From Gryganskiella cystojenkinii (lineage: Eukaryota > Mortierellomycota > Mortierellomycetes > Mortierellales > Mortierellaceae): 64,000 nucleotides of DNA. Shown one piece after another: positions 45,126 through 57,800 of the stretch. Numbering within the stretch: the stretch's first letter is position 1; each line of letters starts with the position of its first letter. A program made the position numbers and the translations under genes. A model generated the notes under the pieces. That model searched no databases. It saw only the letters and a program-made list of their open reading frames with translations, and was not told the origin of the DNA. The stretch covers positions 34,876 to 98,875 of the forward strand of contig JAAAIG010000027.1 of assembly GCA_015852425.1 (NCBI GenBank), given 5' to 3'.

Positions 45126-47956
45126 GTTAGACCACAATGTGCATACATGCCAAGCGCAAGCTCCTCAGCCACGCCCTGTTTTTAAGCTCGTCGTTGATGT
45201 TTTGTTTGTCCCTCATTCTATATCTCTAGCCATACCTCGTAGACCGCCAACAAAAAGACGCGCTGGCTGTTTTAGGCTTTTTCTCGCCTTCAATGGTCAT
45301 CACCTTGATGCAACAGCAACGGATCGACGAGATCAAAAGTCGACAAAATTTAAGAAAGAGGTCAAAAATAGTTTAGGAATATTGCCAAAAAAAAAACAGC
45401 CTTTGATCCCCAACATCAGAGCTGGAGTTTCCTTTCGGTTGACTCTTTTGTCGACTTTTGACGGATCTTCATTTGCCGAGGAAATGGCTGCCTTCGTTTA
45501 TCTCTCGAGTGGACTGTCTTCCCTGCCGACTGCTCCAATCGTCAAAATTATTTGTCAAACCTTGGAAAAAAAAAAAAAAAAAAGTAACGCGAAAAAGAGT
45601 TGCCGAAAATCGTCATTCTGGAAGTAGAGCGCATCGGACCGATTGGATTTTTTTTTTGTTCATCATTTGATCGTCGGATGCAACTTGTTGACCGATTATG
45701 GCAATATTTCACAAAAAAATAAAAAAAACGCGCTCGTCGGTACGAACGAAAACAAGTAATCGCGAGACGGAGAGGGAGACCACTGGTTTTGTAATTATTG
45801 CGGATTACCGCAACCCACCACCCCTCGATCACCCGATGATGTGTCTGTCGCCCTCTGTGTGCGTGAGTGCGTTCCTTTCCCCTGATCGATTGTATGACCC
45901 TTTCCCGAATAATACTTTATCGGGATGCTTCCATGAATATGTGGCAGTGAACAAGAATTCGGCGCTTTAGTCAAAGATTATATGACCATGGTTCAATCCA
46001 ACCAAAGCTGAGCAGTCGAACTACAAGTTCGTAGGAAAAGAAAAAGTGGAAATGCTCTCCAGATTCTTACTCTCTCGCTTTGTGCACTTGGCGTTGAGCA
46101 AGTGAGCAGAGAGACGTCAAGCTCACCAACCTAAATACAATAGCCGCGAACAAAACAAAAACGAACTTGCAAAAAAAGCACAAGGTGGCAACGAGCTTAC
46201 TTGCCACCATTCGACTTTGCCTCCCTTTCACAGAGAAACTAGGCTGTGTTCTCTGGGAACGAAGTAGAGAAAAGACGGTGAGCACTTATCAAAGGTCTAA
46301 ATGAAAAGAAAAAGAAAAAAACATCTCGGGCTATGCTGGTGCCCGTCGAAGTATATTTTTCATGGATTCCTACAGTGGGGTTCTTAAATTCTCCGCCACC
46401 GCTCACCTTGATGTTCGTCTAGAACCATGGGGACGTTTGGGCGCGGTTGTAGGACTGCGGCGGGAAGAAGGAGAGGCTCCAATCACAACACTAACTTAAA
46501 AAACCTCAACATCAACGCCAATGAGGGTGTGGTGGTCAAGAGTGTTTCTCGTTTCGTTTTTTATTTTGTAGCTCAGCTGCAAAGGCTTAGTCAAACAAGA
46601 TAGAAATGTGCAATCGTCCTAAACGTGAGCAAATCCCGGCACGAGACGTAAAAGCTTAACAGTTTCTGAGCATCGCTGGCCGTTACAATGATCCCTCTAT
46701 TCATTTTTCGTTTCCTTTTAAAAAAAAGGTATTCCTCATGCGTACCACTCTGTAAAAAAATAAAAGCAAGACGCCATTCTTCCTTCCTTTTCACGCTGGT
46801 CGTCTTGTGAAAAACAGCAGGCAAACTGGAACTAAAAAGTGAAAAATAGAAAAAGTAGGGCATTGTACCCTTTTGCAGTGGGCTCAACACAGGGTTCCGA
46901 ATATGATCTTATTTTAGGACGCGTCCCTGAACTATTATTTTTCCTTTTTCTCTGTTTCTTGGCGTAAAGGTGGAATAGATGCGAGATTCAAAATCGGGAA
47001 GGGAGAGAGAGAAAGAAAGCGGCAGAGATGAAGAGAACATGTGCCAAGTCTCGGCACAAGTAAAAAAATAGTTATTTTTTTTCGCTAGAAGGAAATACCT
47101 GTTCTGAGATATCGCCATGATAAGGGAGTCTAAGAGCGGCGTCCTCATTGATTTTAAGCTCCTTCGACTCCTATATTCTTCCAAGTCCTCCATTCAAGGA
47201 GAAAAAAACAGGACTTGATCGGTTGAAAAAACCGAATCTTGGCTTTTTGTTTTATTGTTGTTTCTTTTCTTTTGCACTTGAAAAGAGACATGGTGCCCAC
47301 GGGCTGATTGTTCATAAAAAACTCTAAAAAGCTTAATTTTGTGCATCGGAACAGCCTCCTCTCTTTTTCTTTTTCTTGGCTTCCTACCAATCGGGCATTG
47401 ACCATTAGCTCCAGGAGAACGGAAGGCGACGCCGTCTTTTTTTTTTTGTTGACAGCTGCTTGCTGAAGTTTCACCAAACGCGATCAGTCCTGATTTGTTT
47501 TGCACTGCCTCTTATTTTGTCCGACAAGTCGAGAAAAATGGGTCATGGTTGGGTGGATGCTTGCTATTGATTTGTTCATTTTTATCGAGATTGTGCAAGG
47601 AGGTATACACCAAAGTACATCAAAAAAAGAAGAAAGAAAAGAAGTAATGAATGATAGAAGGAGCCACGACAGTAGAACGCCATTGTCCACAAGAGTGGAG
47701 AGCAACGGAGAACAGTCCTTCTATGCCGACCCATTATTTTTTCTTAAAGCAATTCAAGTGTTCAAACGCGAAATCTGGGACCCTCCCACTGTAAGGGCTC
47801 TCGTTCCGCATGTTGCTATGCAATTAGTTGCCTTTATTACTCGACCTTTTCCCGGCGCGCGTGCTTCTTTGCGTGCGCATGGTCTGGCGCAATGCTACGC
47901 TTTTCAACCACTCTATCCTTATCTATTTATCCTCAAAGTTGTTTATCACTTTCTTT

Positions 47957-50900
47957 CTACTGTTCCTTGACAAAACAATCCTCGTCTTCGAGATACCGGT
48001 ATTTCGTAACCACTGTCCCGTGCGGTTTTGGTTCGACACAGTACAACGTGTGCAGCGGAACTTCCATATCGGGCATCTTGGCCCTGTCAATATCCATCAG
48101 ATACCCCAACAGGATCCGGAGAACGACCCGATGGGTTACAATCAGGAGATCTGAGGTCATCCTCTCAAGCTCGATTATCAAAGGGTTCAGTCGTTGAATC
48201 ACATCTAAATATGATTCGCCGCCCATTCCTATTTTTTTTGGAAGCAGTTGTTCGTAAGTGGCGAAAAAGAAAATCGCTCGGGTCAGTTGAAAGTTCGTTG
48301 TTTCTATGCGTCTATCCACCTGCCTACTCGTCTCTTTCTCGTCGATAAGTCGCATCTTTCGAGGTTTGAACTTCAAAAAAAAAATAATCCAATACTCCCT
48401 CCAAACTCGCGCGTTTTGAACCCTGTTGGGTATAATGCGGGCAAAAACTCGAGCAGAAAATATTATTCCTACCATGACCGCTCTTCCATTTTCTGTATAT
48501 CTCCCAAGAAGGAATTAAAAAAACGAGAGAGAGAGAAAGAGTGAGTAAGAAAAAGGGCCTTAAAAACACTTGCCTGGGTATCTGTAAAATAACTTGTTGG
48601 CCCTTCGTGACTTGAACTCTTCTGGGTAGCGTTCCTGGATCTCTTTGTAGGTCAGCTCTTCGCAGATGCCCGCATAAATCTCGTTCAGGAACCTGATATA
48701 TTTGATATCGTAGTCTTTCGGATCAAATTCCTCGACGGTTTCCTTGGTCCGGGTCAGCATGCTGGTCCAGACCGATAATGGCCGATCCGATGAACAGTCG
48801 TCAACGTGGGTATTGTTCGTGACATGGAGGTGGCCCTGAGGCTGTTGTTCATTTTCTTGATGTTGTTGTTGTTGTTGTTTTTGCTCTCGCGTGTTGAGCT
48901 GATGGATCCGTTGATCCTTGATGAACCGCGAAAGGCACGCGCCGTACTTTCTGCCCTTGCTAGAAAGCGGCGCGTCTCCACCTGTTTTTGAGTATTGCGG
49001 TTGTTTGAAAAACAATTTGAAAAATAAAATACAAAATATAAACAAACAATAAACAAAGCAAAACTGGTTAGAGAACAGGCCATCATAAACCAAATAGCGC
49101 CTTCTTTTTGTTCCAAGATGTCAATTTTAGGAACATGGGTCTGGTCCCTCTCTTGTTCCTGATGCCCGATCCATCCATCCGCCGCAATGCAATTTCGAGG
49201 CTCCACGTGGACCGGATCAATTTTTTTTTTGGAGCTCGTAAGCACAAGGCGGAAGAAAGTATGAGGGGAAAAAAGAAACGTGAACCCTCCCAATTTTTTT
49301 CTCCTTTACTTTGTTACATACCGATCTTTCCAAGAATGTTGTCGACACTCTCTCCATGTCTTGTTAACCAAATGCATCTCGAGGACAGGTTGAAGTTCAT
49401 CAGGTAAAAGATACATTGTCCTGCCAAGTATCCCTGCGTATTGTATGCTATCACCTATTATGTAGGATAAAAAGTGAATTTTGTCAAAAAAAAATTATCA
49501 CTTACAGCACATTGTCTTCTCACCAAAAATTTCTCTCAATTGCTTCTCTATTCTGTTCTACCTTCTTCCCAACATTGATCAACTTGCAGTACTGAATCTG
49601 ATCCTCTTCATCTTCCTCGTTCAGGGGTTGATATGCCCGCTCATAGTTTTCCAATCGTCGACGAAAATCCTCCCGAGCCCGAGTCTCGTTGACGCCCTTG
49701 TAATCCGGTGACATCAACTTCATGTTCATGTTTTGCGCCAAAACTACGGGGTCTGTACAGATCGATTCGATAAACAAAACTCGACAGTTCGGTTCCAACC
49801 TCAGTCTGTTCAACAGTAGTTTCCTATGAATAAGCGACGTTGTTCGGGACCAGAAGGACGAGAAAATCAGAGTTAGCCCTTTCCAAGGTCAGGAAAGTAC
49901 TAAACGAGATTTTTTGAGTCCATGACCTTGTTTTTTTCGCGTACCTGCGTTCTCGCGTAGAGTTGGTGGCATCTTAATGAACACAGGGAAGAGAAAGGTT
50001 AGATCGAAATTTTGGTTATCGCACAAATACCGTCATCGTTGTTCAATGGCTTATCTTCACGGATAAACATTGACACCTAATCGTATTTCCTACTTAACAA
50101 CTCACCATGGATGCCTACTCGACCACCACGTTTCAACCATGCGATCAATTCCTCGAGACTTTCGAGTGCCAGACTATCTCGGAGAGCCTTGGCAGTATCG
50201 TTCTTAGGATCAAAGAAGGCGTGCGAGTGATTTGCGCCGTTGTTGTTGTCTCCCTTTGAAGCTGTTCTTCGTCTGTTGCCGACGTTGAAAACCTAATGGA
50301 AGATATCACCATACTCTCGATCAGTCAGACATATCCATCAAGAAACCAGTTGCAGAAGCTGTTTGTTTTCCTGCTCTCTTTCTTTCTCTTTCTCTTTTAC
50401 CTTAGTGTCGTACTGCAGCCAGGTTAGATATCTCTGTAACTTCTTGACAATGTAACTTTTACCTCTCGCAGGCAATCCGACTATTTCGGGGAAAGAGAAG
50501 CCCGTTTTTCTGTTTAGCCGCCCCAAGGGAAGGAAGTACAGTACGAGAGCAACGCCGAAAAAAGGACGATGTATTTGGTTCACTTACCCATGATAACGAC
50601 CAGCTTGGATCCAAATTCATGTTGTGTGTCTTCAAGTTCTAAAAGTTCAAACAGTATTACCTTGTTGAGTCAACAAAAGAACTATCCTCCCTTCTCCTTG
50701 CAGTCGCCAACTGTCGTAATATATATATATATATACCTTGAGGTAACTTGGACATGACAACGCCAGGTTGGTCAAAGGAACAAAGACTCCGTCTTCGAAA
50801 GGGCGAATCAATTCCATGAGGTTCTGGGTGTTCCTCTGTGTGAAGTGGGGATCTAACTGGAAAAGCAGGAGGTGCCGAGAGCGAGGTCAGAACCGAGGGA

Positions 50901-51118
50901 CGACCCTGTTGCTGCGTTAGAAGCTCCTGGTGGTGTAGAAGATGATGTGGTTCCTGTTGGCTGAAGCTGTCGTTGTTGTGAAAGAGTGGGTGCCGTGGGT
51001 GTTGCTGTCGAGGGGTCGCAGGACTGGGTTCGGACTTTTGAGTCATGGTCACGTCAGGCTCTGAGGTGTACATGCTTGGACCAGAGACTGTCGAATGCAG
51101 TGTGGGAGGGGATTGCAT
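47957..51118 (-). CDS. PFKFB: 6-phosphofructo-2-kinase/fructose-2,6-bisphosphatase
   Basis: Makes and breaks fructose 2,6-bisphosphate, the allosteric switch between glycolysis and gluconeogenesis. Nine exons: 51118-50737, 50638-50588, 50480-50401, 50292-50106, 49972-49945, 49823-49562, 49454-49322, 48981-48574, 48228-47957; total 600 residues. Kinase half: after a disordered N-terminus (1-130), Walker A GLPARGKSYIVKKL (about 146-159), VFNVGNRRR, FFDPKND, DATNSTRERR and FIESICTDP. Bisphosphatase half: LTRHGES (catalytic His363), GKIGGDAPLSSKG, VWTSMLTRT, LNEIYAGICEELTY and THRVVLRILL, so the histidines and glutamate used for phosphatase chemistry are kept and the enzyme is probably bifunctional. 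A Gln/His-rich insertion of about 40 residues (near 404-442) sits inside the bisphosphatase fold. The last intron has a GC donor (GCAAGT at 48573). Intron 1 begins with a TA repeat. Confidence 0.96.
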
Positions 51119-51533
51119 TCGTGTTGTTTTCGGCGGTTAATGGTTAAGGGTGGGAAAAATGAAATGGATAAATGGGTAATGGAGAAAAAGAAGGAATGAA
51201 TCGGGCAAGTTTACGTTCCTCATTCTTCCTTTTTGTTCATATCCGTGACACAAAAAAAGTTACCGCTGGGTCAAGCAGGAAGCAATCATGGTTCGATGAC
51301 GAGGATTAGCCGTGCGTTGGCACAGGGGACACACAGCAAGTGGTTATCAGAAACTTGCAGGATGGAAAAAAAAAAAAACTGGAACGATGACCAGAAGGAA
51401 TCATGCACAAGTGCAAAAATTCCTGCAAACTAGTCGAGATACCCAAAGATCATGCCTCATTCGATCAACTTCGTCGTTTTTTTTATTGTACATTGCACTT
51501 TTTTCTTGTGAGGTGAATGAATAAAGGTGAGAA
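51119..51533. other. Intergenic, PFKFB promoter and hexosaminidase 3' flank
   Basis: A 415-base spacer with A-runs near 51366-51380. No gene or clear TATA element is seen. Confidence 0.45.
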
Positions 51534-54034
51534 TCAGTACGGGCCATCGTCGGGCTTCTTGTCGTAGATGGGCCAAAGGCAATGACCTGGGTGCTGGACA
51601 CACCAAAGCGGTTGTAAGGGTTCGGCGGCGATCTTTTCCGCTACCATACGGAAGCGGTGCTCGTTGATTCGATCCAAGGCCTCGATGCTCCTCAGCGTGT
51701 CCTCTTCTTGCTCGGGTCCATTCCACAACTTGGTCTTGCTGTCGTCCGAATTACCGCTCCAGAGAACCTATAACGTTTGAGCGCGATAGAAATACCACAC
51801 GTAAGAATAAATTGCGAGGAACAGAACACACGTTTTTTCAATATCTGTTTCGATCTGTTCTTACTTCAGCGGCCGCTGAGGCCCTCGGCCAGAGCTTGGT
51901 ATCCAGATTGGTATCATCTACTTGTTCGCCCCAAAGCAGGGCCTCACCTCCAAGGACATTATGGGATTCCTTCTCGCTTAACCCTGTCAAAGGGTTGAAC
52001 GAATAAATTCGTTGCCACCCCTTATAAGGATCACACCAAGACTTGCCCAGCGTCCAGTTCCCGAGCCAGTCTCCGTATCCACAATCCAGGTACCAATAAT
52101 CTGCGGAGCCTGTAATGACCTTGTAACCCTTCTTGATCGCCTTTTTAATATTTTGCGAAGAAGTCCAGACCTGGATCACAACGTCCTTGTGCTCGGTCAA
52201 CGTATTCAGGTTATGGTTCAACAATGGTTCCTCCCAGACCACTGGTCGTTTCCCCTGATTCCGAAGCATCTTGTGTTGTCTCGAGACAAAGCCATCCAGG
52301 ATCTGATCGAATCCGGCCTCACTGCGGGGAATATCGTTCTTCTCCATGTACTTCACAACCGAATCTGTGGTGTTCCAACAGTTAATGTTGACTTCATCTG
52401 CACCTGCGTGGAAATGCTTGTCTGGGAACAAAGGCAGTACCTGATCGTAAACACCCTGGACGACCTGGTAGGTTTTGGGGAGGACCGGGTTCAGCTGTCC
52501 ACTGGGAGGTTCGGCACTGAAACGACTGTAACTGGGATAGCCGTCCAGACAGGTCGTGATCTCGGGAAAGGCGCGAGACCATGACCAGGCGTGACCGGGC
52601 ATATCGACCTCGGGAATCATACGGATACCTCGATCCATGGCATAATCGACCAGCTTCTTGATATCTTTTTTAGTGTAAATCATCGAGCTCGAGTAGGCAC
52701 CTTTGGCGGCCAGTTGACTGAGCGGTAAACTTGATCCATTCTCCTCCAAATCGTCGTCATCCTCCGAACTGTTGGCCTCTTGATCGTCCAGGGCTATTGG
52801 GAAAGATTGAGAATCAGCAATGTGCCAGTGAAAGACATTGAGCTTGTTCATCGCCATGGCATCCAGGGTCCTGTAGAGGGCGGCCATCGAGAGATAGTTT
52901 CGGGAAGTATCGATCAGGAGTCCGCGGTGAGCGAAGAGCGGTCGGTCATGAATCACGACGGGTATCCGTGGGATCTCCTTTGTGTCTTTATCTCCGTCAG
53001 CGTTATTGACGACCAACTGAGTAAACGTCTCCATCGCGCGCAATGCCCCGTACTAAAAAAAAAGGAGTTGGGTTCGACCAAAAGAGGATAAAGGACCCCG
53101 CAAACCACATGATCACATAACGGCAAATCGATAACATAAATGCAAGGTTGCACGGGCAAAAGAAACACAAAAGAAAAAAAGAAAACATTGTCAGTGGTTG
53201 GTTACCCCACAAAAACAGTGTTCATTGATTTTGCCCTTTTAGGCTCACAACACACCAACTCCATCGATTGCACACGAAAATGACACCAAATGCAAGTGCC
53301 AAAAGATAAAAAAAAAAAATAGCGCTTGTGTGCAGCATGACCTGCATGACCTTTGCCGAGACTTACCATGGTGTTCGCTTGAATCGTGCCCTGGATACCT
53401 CCTGAGGATAGCGATGGCGCGCCTTTCAAGATTTGCTTGCATTGCTTTTGATCGATTTCAAAGGATGAGTCCGGGTCCTCGTCATCCACGCCAATCCACA
53501 ATCGATAAGACTCTAATTAGGGCAGGATTGCGATTGTGAGAAAAAACGAACCAAAAAAAAAAAAAAACATAAAACGACTCGATGGCAAAGCAGTTTTTTT
53601 GAAAGGGGACGCAATGAATATCTCGAACGACGGAATGTTCATTTACCGTCCGTCTCGAGCGAAAGCGGTGCTTTCGATTTGTGATCGTCAACCTCAATCT
53701 TGATCGATTCAAGTTTGACTGAACCGATTTCTGAACGGTCCTCCTTCTCAACCAACGAGGGATCGACAGGGACAGGACTGAGAAAGTTACTTGACAGAAT
53801 CCTGCTCTTGAACCTGGCTGCACCGGCGGCGAGCCTTGGATGAACATCCTCCGGCAAGTGGAACGTGAAATCTTTGGAAAGTTGGATTGTGTGATGGCCT
53901 TGACAAATGTTGGAGGGTTTAGGCCATAAATGTCCATGTACCGGAATGGGGTCAGGCAGCAATAATAAAGAGACCAGGAAAGCATTGGAGGCCAGGGCGA
54001 TAGCCGCGGAGATGGTGTATACAGCCTTGATCAT
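51534..54034 (-). CDS. Beta-N-acetylhexosaminidase, GH20 family
   Basis: Releases terminal N-acetylglucosamine from chitin oligomers and glycoconjugates outside the cell or in the vacuole. Exons are 54034-53647, 53512-53367, 53052-51865 and 51767-51534, giving 651 residues, near the usual fungal length. Seen: a signal peptide (VYTISAAIALASNAFLVSLL); a GH20 N-terminal domain (HLWPKPSNICQG, ESYRLWIGVDDEDP); the catalytic (beta/alpha)8 barrel from DRPLFAHRGLLIDTSRNYLS, with KLNVFHWHIADSQSFP, RMIPEVDMPGHAWSW, and HAGADEVN holding the catalytic Asp397-Glu398 pair used in substrate-assisted hydrolysis; then VVWEEPLL, SADYWYLDCGYGDW, GGEALLWGEQVD and WPRASAAAEVLWSG. An acidic loop (NSSEDDDDLEENG) is inserted in the barrel after HIADSQSFP. 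The C-terminus ends in a Cys- and His-containing segment (WCVQHPGHC). Known inducers are chitin products; no regulatory site is identified here. Confidence 0.97.
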
Positions 54035-54845
54035 GACCTTGTTAATTATCGGTTTTCTTGAAATATGGACTTGAAAATTAAGATATATTAAAAAGGTGAA
54101 AAAAGGATGAAGGAGAATGAAGGAAATGAAGAAAAAGTGGCCGAGAAGCTGAAAAGAAGAATTAAGAAAGAAACAGGCGTCGAAAAGTACAGCAATAAAA
54201 AAGGTAAAGCCACATCATAGGCCTAAACCAGGCCATGACGCAGATCGTGTTTTTTTTTCTATTTTACTGTGTAGAAGGGAGAAAGGTACGGTAAAAAGGG
54301 GGGCAATCACACAAGAGAGAGCAGTTGTGGGAGGGAGGTGGTCCAAAGGCGCGGGCAACCTGCAAAGCCCAAAGCCAAGTTACACCAACCCAGCTGACTC
54401 TACTTTAGCCACGGATGCTAATACAAGGACTGGAATAAAGGGGACAGGGACGACAGCGTGAAGTCTTTTTATTTTAGCAAGATGTTGAGAACAATAAAAG
54501 ACAAACCTCGGGGCCTGCAGTCCTCAAGTATCACAGAGGTAGCTGTCCTCTTCGGCGTACCTTGACCCCTTGAGTCGAGTCCCCACAAAAAAAAAAAAGT
54601 CAAAAAAGTCAAAAAAGTCTAAAGAACAAAAATTGGTGGCAAGCAAAAACTCTCTCCATTCGGCAGGGTCCACGTGACTGAAACTTAAAAATGGGTAATG
54701 TCCCCTTTCCTTCTCTTTCATCATCCATCCTCTCCTTCCAGTTGTCCACACGAACATCTCTCTTTTTCATTAATTTGCACATCCTCATCTGGACCCTGGA
54801 ACAGACATTCGATTTAACATCTACTGACCTGCTGTCCTTGACCCA
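54035..54845. other. Divergent promoter, hexosaminidase / TRAPPC10
   Basis: An 811-base shared upstream region. The side next to the hexosaminidase is T/C-rich on its sense strand. The side next to TRAPPC10 has a CT-rich leader (TCCCCTTTCCTTCTCTTTCA at about 54700). An open frame from 54691 covers part of it but is not the gene's frame at the proposed start. Confidence 0.45.
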
Positions 54846-57800
54846 ATGGAGTCCAAACGCGTCATCGTCACTTGTAATACATAACCCAGTCCGGATGAAG
54901 GAGACTGGCAACAATTTCAAAAAAAAAATAGAACGCGCTTCCCAAAATGCTCACATGAGGGTTATCATCTCTTCAATAGATTGCGATGAAGGCGGCAACT
55001 GGGCCAACATTGCCGATGACCTCGCCTCGCGTCTGCCTCTCAGGAACCTGGTCTGGAAACCAAGCAACAACCGCGCCACAAGAAACATTGCCATGCTGGA
55101 CGTGGAACTTAAACGATTCTCGGCCGAGACCTCGAAAAACCTGCCGCCTGTCACGCTCTTGCAGAACCCATACCTGAACCTCTACTTTGTCAACTGCGAG
55201 GTATTGTGATGTACAAATGCACGGACATATTCAACATCAATGAATCGAGATGTTGGCAAACTGGACTCTAGTCGCGTTAACATCTGGATGTGCGTCAAAT
55301 AGGACAATGAAACATACAAGACTACTGTCCGACAACAGATCCGAGAATGGATCCAGCTTGTAACCTCGAAAAAGAACCAGGAGTGGCTTATCGTCCATGT
55401 CAGCACTCAAGAAGGGTCCAGGAATGCTGCAAAATTCTTGAGATCCTCGGTTCTTGACAAGATCAAGGCCGATTTCAACACTGGCAAGAAAGACAGGTAC
55501 TATACTTTCTATTTAAAAAAAAAAAAAAAAAAATTGCCATGGAAGCGACGCATGCTGACCCAGGACTCTGTTCATTATTTCTTATCATATAGGGTCGCGC
55601 AACTGAGAATGGCGGATACAGAAATGTCCGAGATGGAACTCTGGGCAGACTTCACTGCCAAGATGAAGGAGGGAATCGTCTCGAGTTTTGATCAGAACGT
55701 CTTGACATTTGAAGAAGATATCCGCAGACTGGACTCTCAACGACAGATGCCCGGATGGAACTATTGTACTTTCTTTATCCTCAAGGAGAGTCTCACTAAC
55801 GCTTACGAGATGATGAACCTTCATGAAGAAGCACTCCGACAGTACGACGAATTGGAGGCTTCCTTTTTCCAGATTTTGAAAGGTAAACTGTTGCGCCACC
55901 AAAACTGATCCAAGCACGTAATCATTGACAAGATAAAAAAGGGTGGCTCATATTAATAACGGTCGGCTTCCGTTTATAGATAATGCCCTGACCTGGTACG
56001 GCAAGTTTGGTGGTATGCAGGAGGGAGACGACGACGCCAACCTTTTGGATCTCAATAGAAAGCCTTATCGGGACTTGATCATGCAAAACACCATATCTGT
56101 TTTCGATTTCAGGACTTATCTCTTTGGAAGGCAGTGTAACTTGCTCTTCCGTCTCAGACGACCTGTAGAGATTTGTCACCGCGCCTTGAACTTTATCCCG
56201 TCCTTTGCCAGGACTGTCCGAGAACATGTGGTATGTTGTGAGATCCGTTTACTTTGCAGATTTTGCCCCGCTGTTTTATTTCAGCCTATGACGTTATTAA
56301 TCGTTTTCCTTTTTTATCATTTCTAGTCAAATCTCACGGAGAATTTCTTGGAGTCTTGGATTTACTCTGCCTGCATGTGCATCGTTAACGAGTGCGACGA
56401 TACTGTTCCCATGTCGACGGACGATCCGCATATGATGGTTCTTCTAGATGGCGCCAAGGCTGAGCTCTTGCAACTGGCTCGTCAGCAGGTGAGAAGCGAA
56501 CACGGACAATTCAGACTTGGAAAGTCTTTAAAGTTGTCAGCCCACTAAAAAAGGTTTTTTTTATGCATAAAATGAATAGCTCGACAAGCTTGGAGTTCAG
56601 CATGGAAGTCTTCCCAAGGAACTGCCTTTTACAATGTCGATCGGCTATGATGACTATGTGGACCCTAACGCAGAGGATGTCGAGAGAAAGCCAATGTCAA
56701 AATACTTGTTGGAGGCTATTTCCACAAACGAGACCTTCGATGCTCTATACATGGTATGTTATCCGGCCATGACGCTACATAGGTGGCTCTAACAATTTGT
56801 GCGTCGGTGAGCTAATACGACCTCAACCTTCTAGAGCGTTTCTGCTAGGGCGATCAAGGGCTTTGATGGCAGTGGGCGACATCGGTCATCACTCCTCCTC
56901 CATGGCGATGTGGCTGCACTTCAATTGTAAGGGTAGACTTTCGTAAAGGCGGATTATGGACTCGACCTTGCTGGTGACTGTCAACTAACTTCTCTTTAAT
57001 ATTTTGAACTCACAGCTTCCGGAAAAAGTATACTGAAGCTGCACGGATATTGGAATCGATTACCTGGCGATATGGTCATAACGGATGGACGGTCCTCGAA
57101 AACGAACTGGTGATCAAGCATGCGAAGTGCTTACGCGAACTTGGTGACACGACCAAATACGCTCAAGCTTGCCTGACGTTGTTGAGGAACATGGATGACC
57201 TTAACGAAGAGGACCAACTCTTTTACGCCAATGAGCTATTCAGCGCCGCGGGAGCCAAGGAATTGAAGCAGGAGATTTACCACCAGTTTGGACCCATGTT
57301 CGATATAAAGGTCGTCTCGGTCGTCGATATCCTCCAGGACGACGATGGTTCCTATCTCGACATCGTTATCGAAAACAAGCTGCCGAAGGTGAGGGATGGC
57401 TGCTTCGACAAAATGTACTGTGTGAGCCAATAATTTCGCAGAAGACTAACATGTTGTCGTTTGCTTCATATTGTTCAGGAAATCGAGTTCAGCAAGCTCT
57501 CTCTCAGAATGGTCAGCGGTGAGGTTGATGAGCTCTGGTTCAACATCCGCCATGGAGTACTCAAGCCAGGAAAGAACCCGATCCGTGTCACTTGTGAGGT
57601 ACGTACGATGCAATAACAAGAAGCGTGGCAAGACTATTTTATACTTGCCTCTGCTATGCTAACTTTGTTTCGTTTTTATTTCATGATAGACGTCAGCCTC
57701 AGGGACATATGTTCTGGAAAAAGTTCAACTAAAGACTGGAAAACTTGTTTTCTTGTATGACTTTTTGCAGGAGAACAAGAAACGCGTCTTTAGAGTTGAT

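Larger units (their letters stand above)
41871..47956. other. Gene-poor intergenic region
   Basis: About 6 kb without a supportable gene. Frames of up to 195 residues (for example plus strand, 45040-45627) are Lys/Phe-rich, interrupted by homopolymers and lack any recognisable domain. The stretch contains the N gap at 43737-43782, an 18-bp perfect palindrome (44039-44056), a cluster of degenerate repeats (44520-45125) and numerous poly-A and poly-T runs. Confidence 0.5.

Noticed and set aside
45040..45627. Plus-strand open frame of 195 residues in the gene-poor region
   Set aside because: It runs across the degenerate repeats and homopolymers, has no domain, is rich in Lys/Phe and has no spliced extension; it is likely chance.
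50719..50736. TATATATA string as a promoter element
   Set aside because: It is a TA repeat at the start of intron 1 of the PFKFB gene, inside the transcribed region.
54691..55209. A longer N-terminus for TRAPPC10 starting at 54691
   Set aside because: This frame reads through a well-formed intron (GTAATA...CAATAG), while the 54846 start joined to exon 2 gives the opening strand expected for the family.
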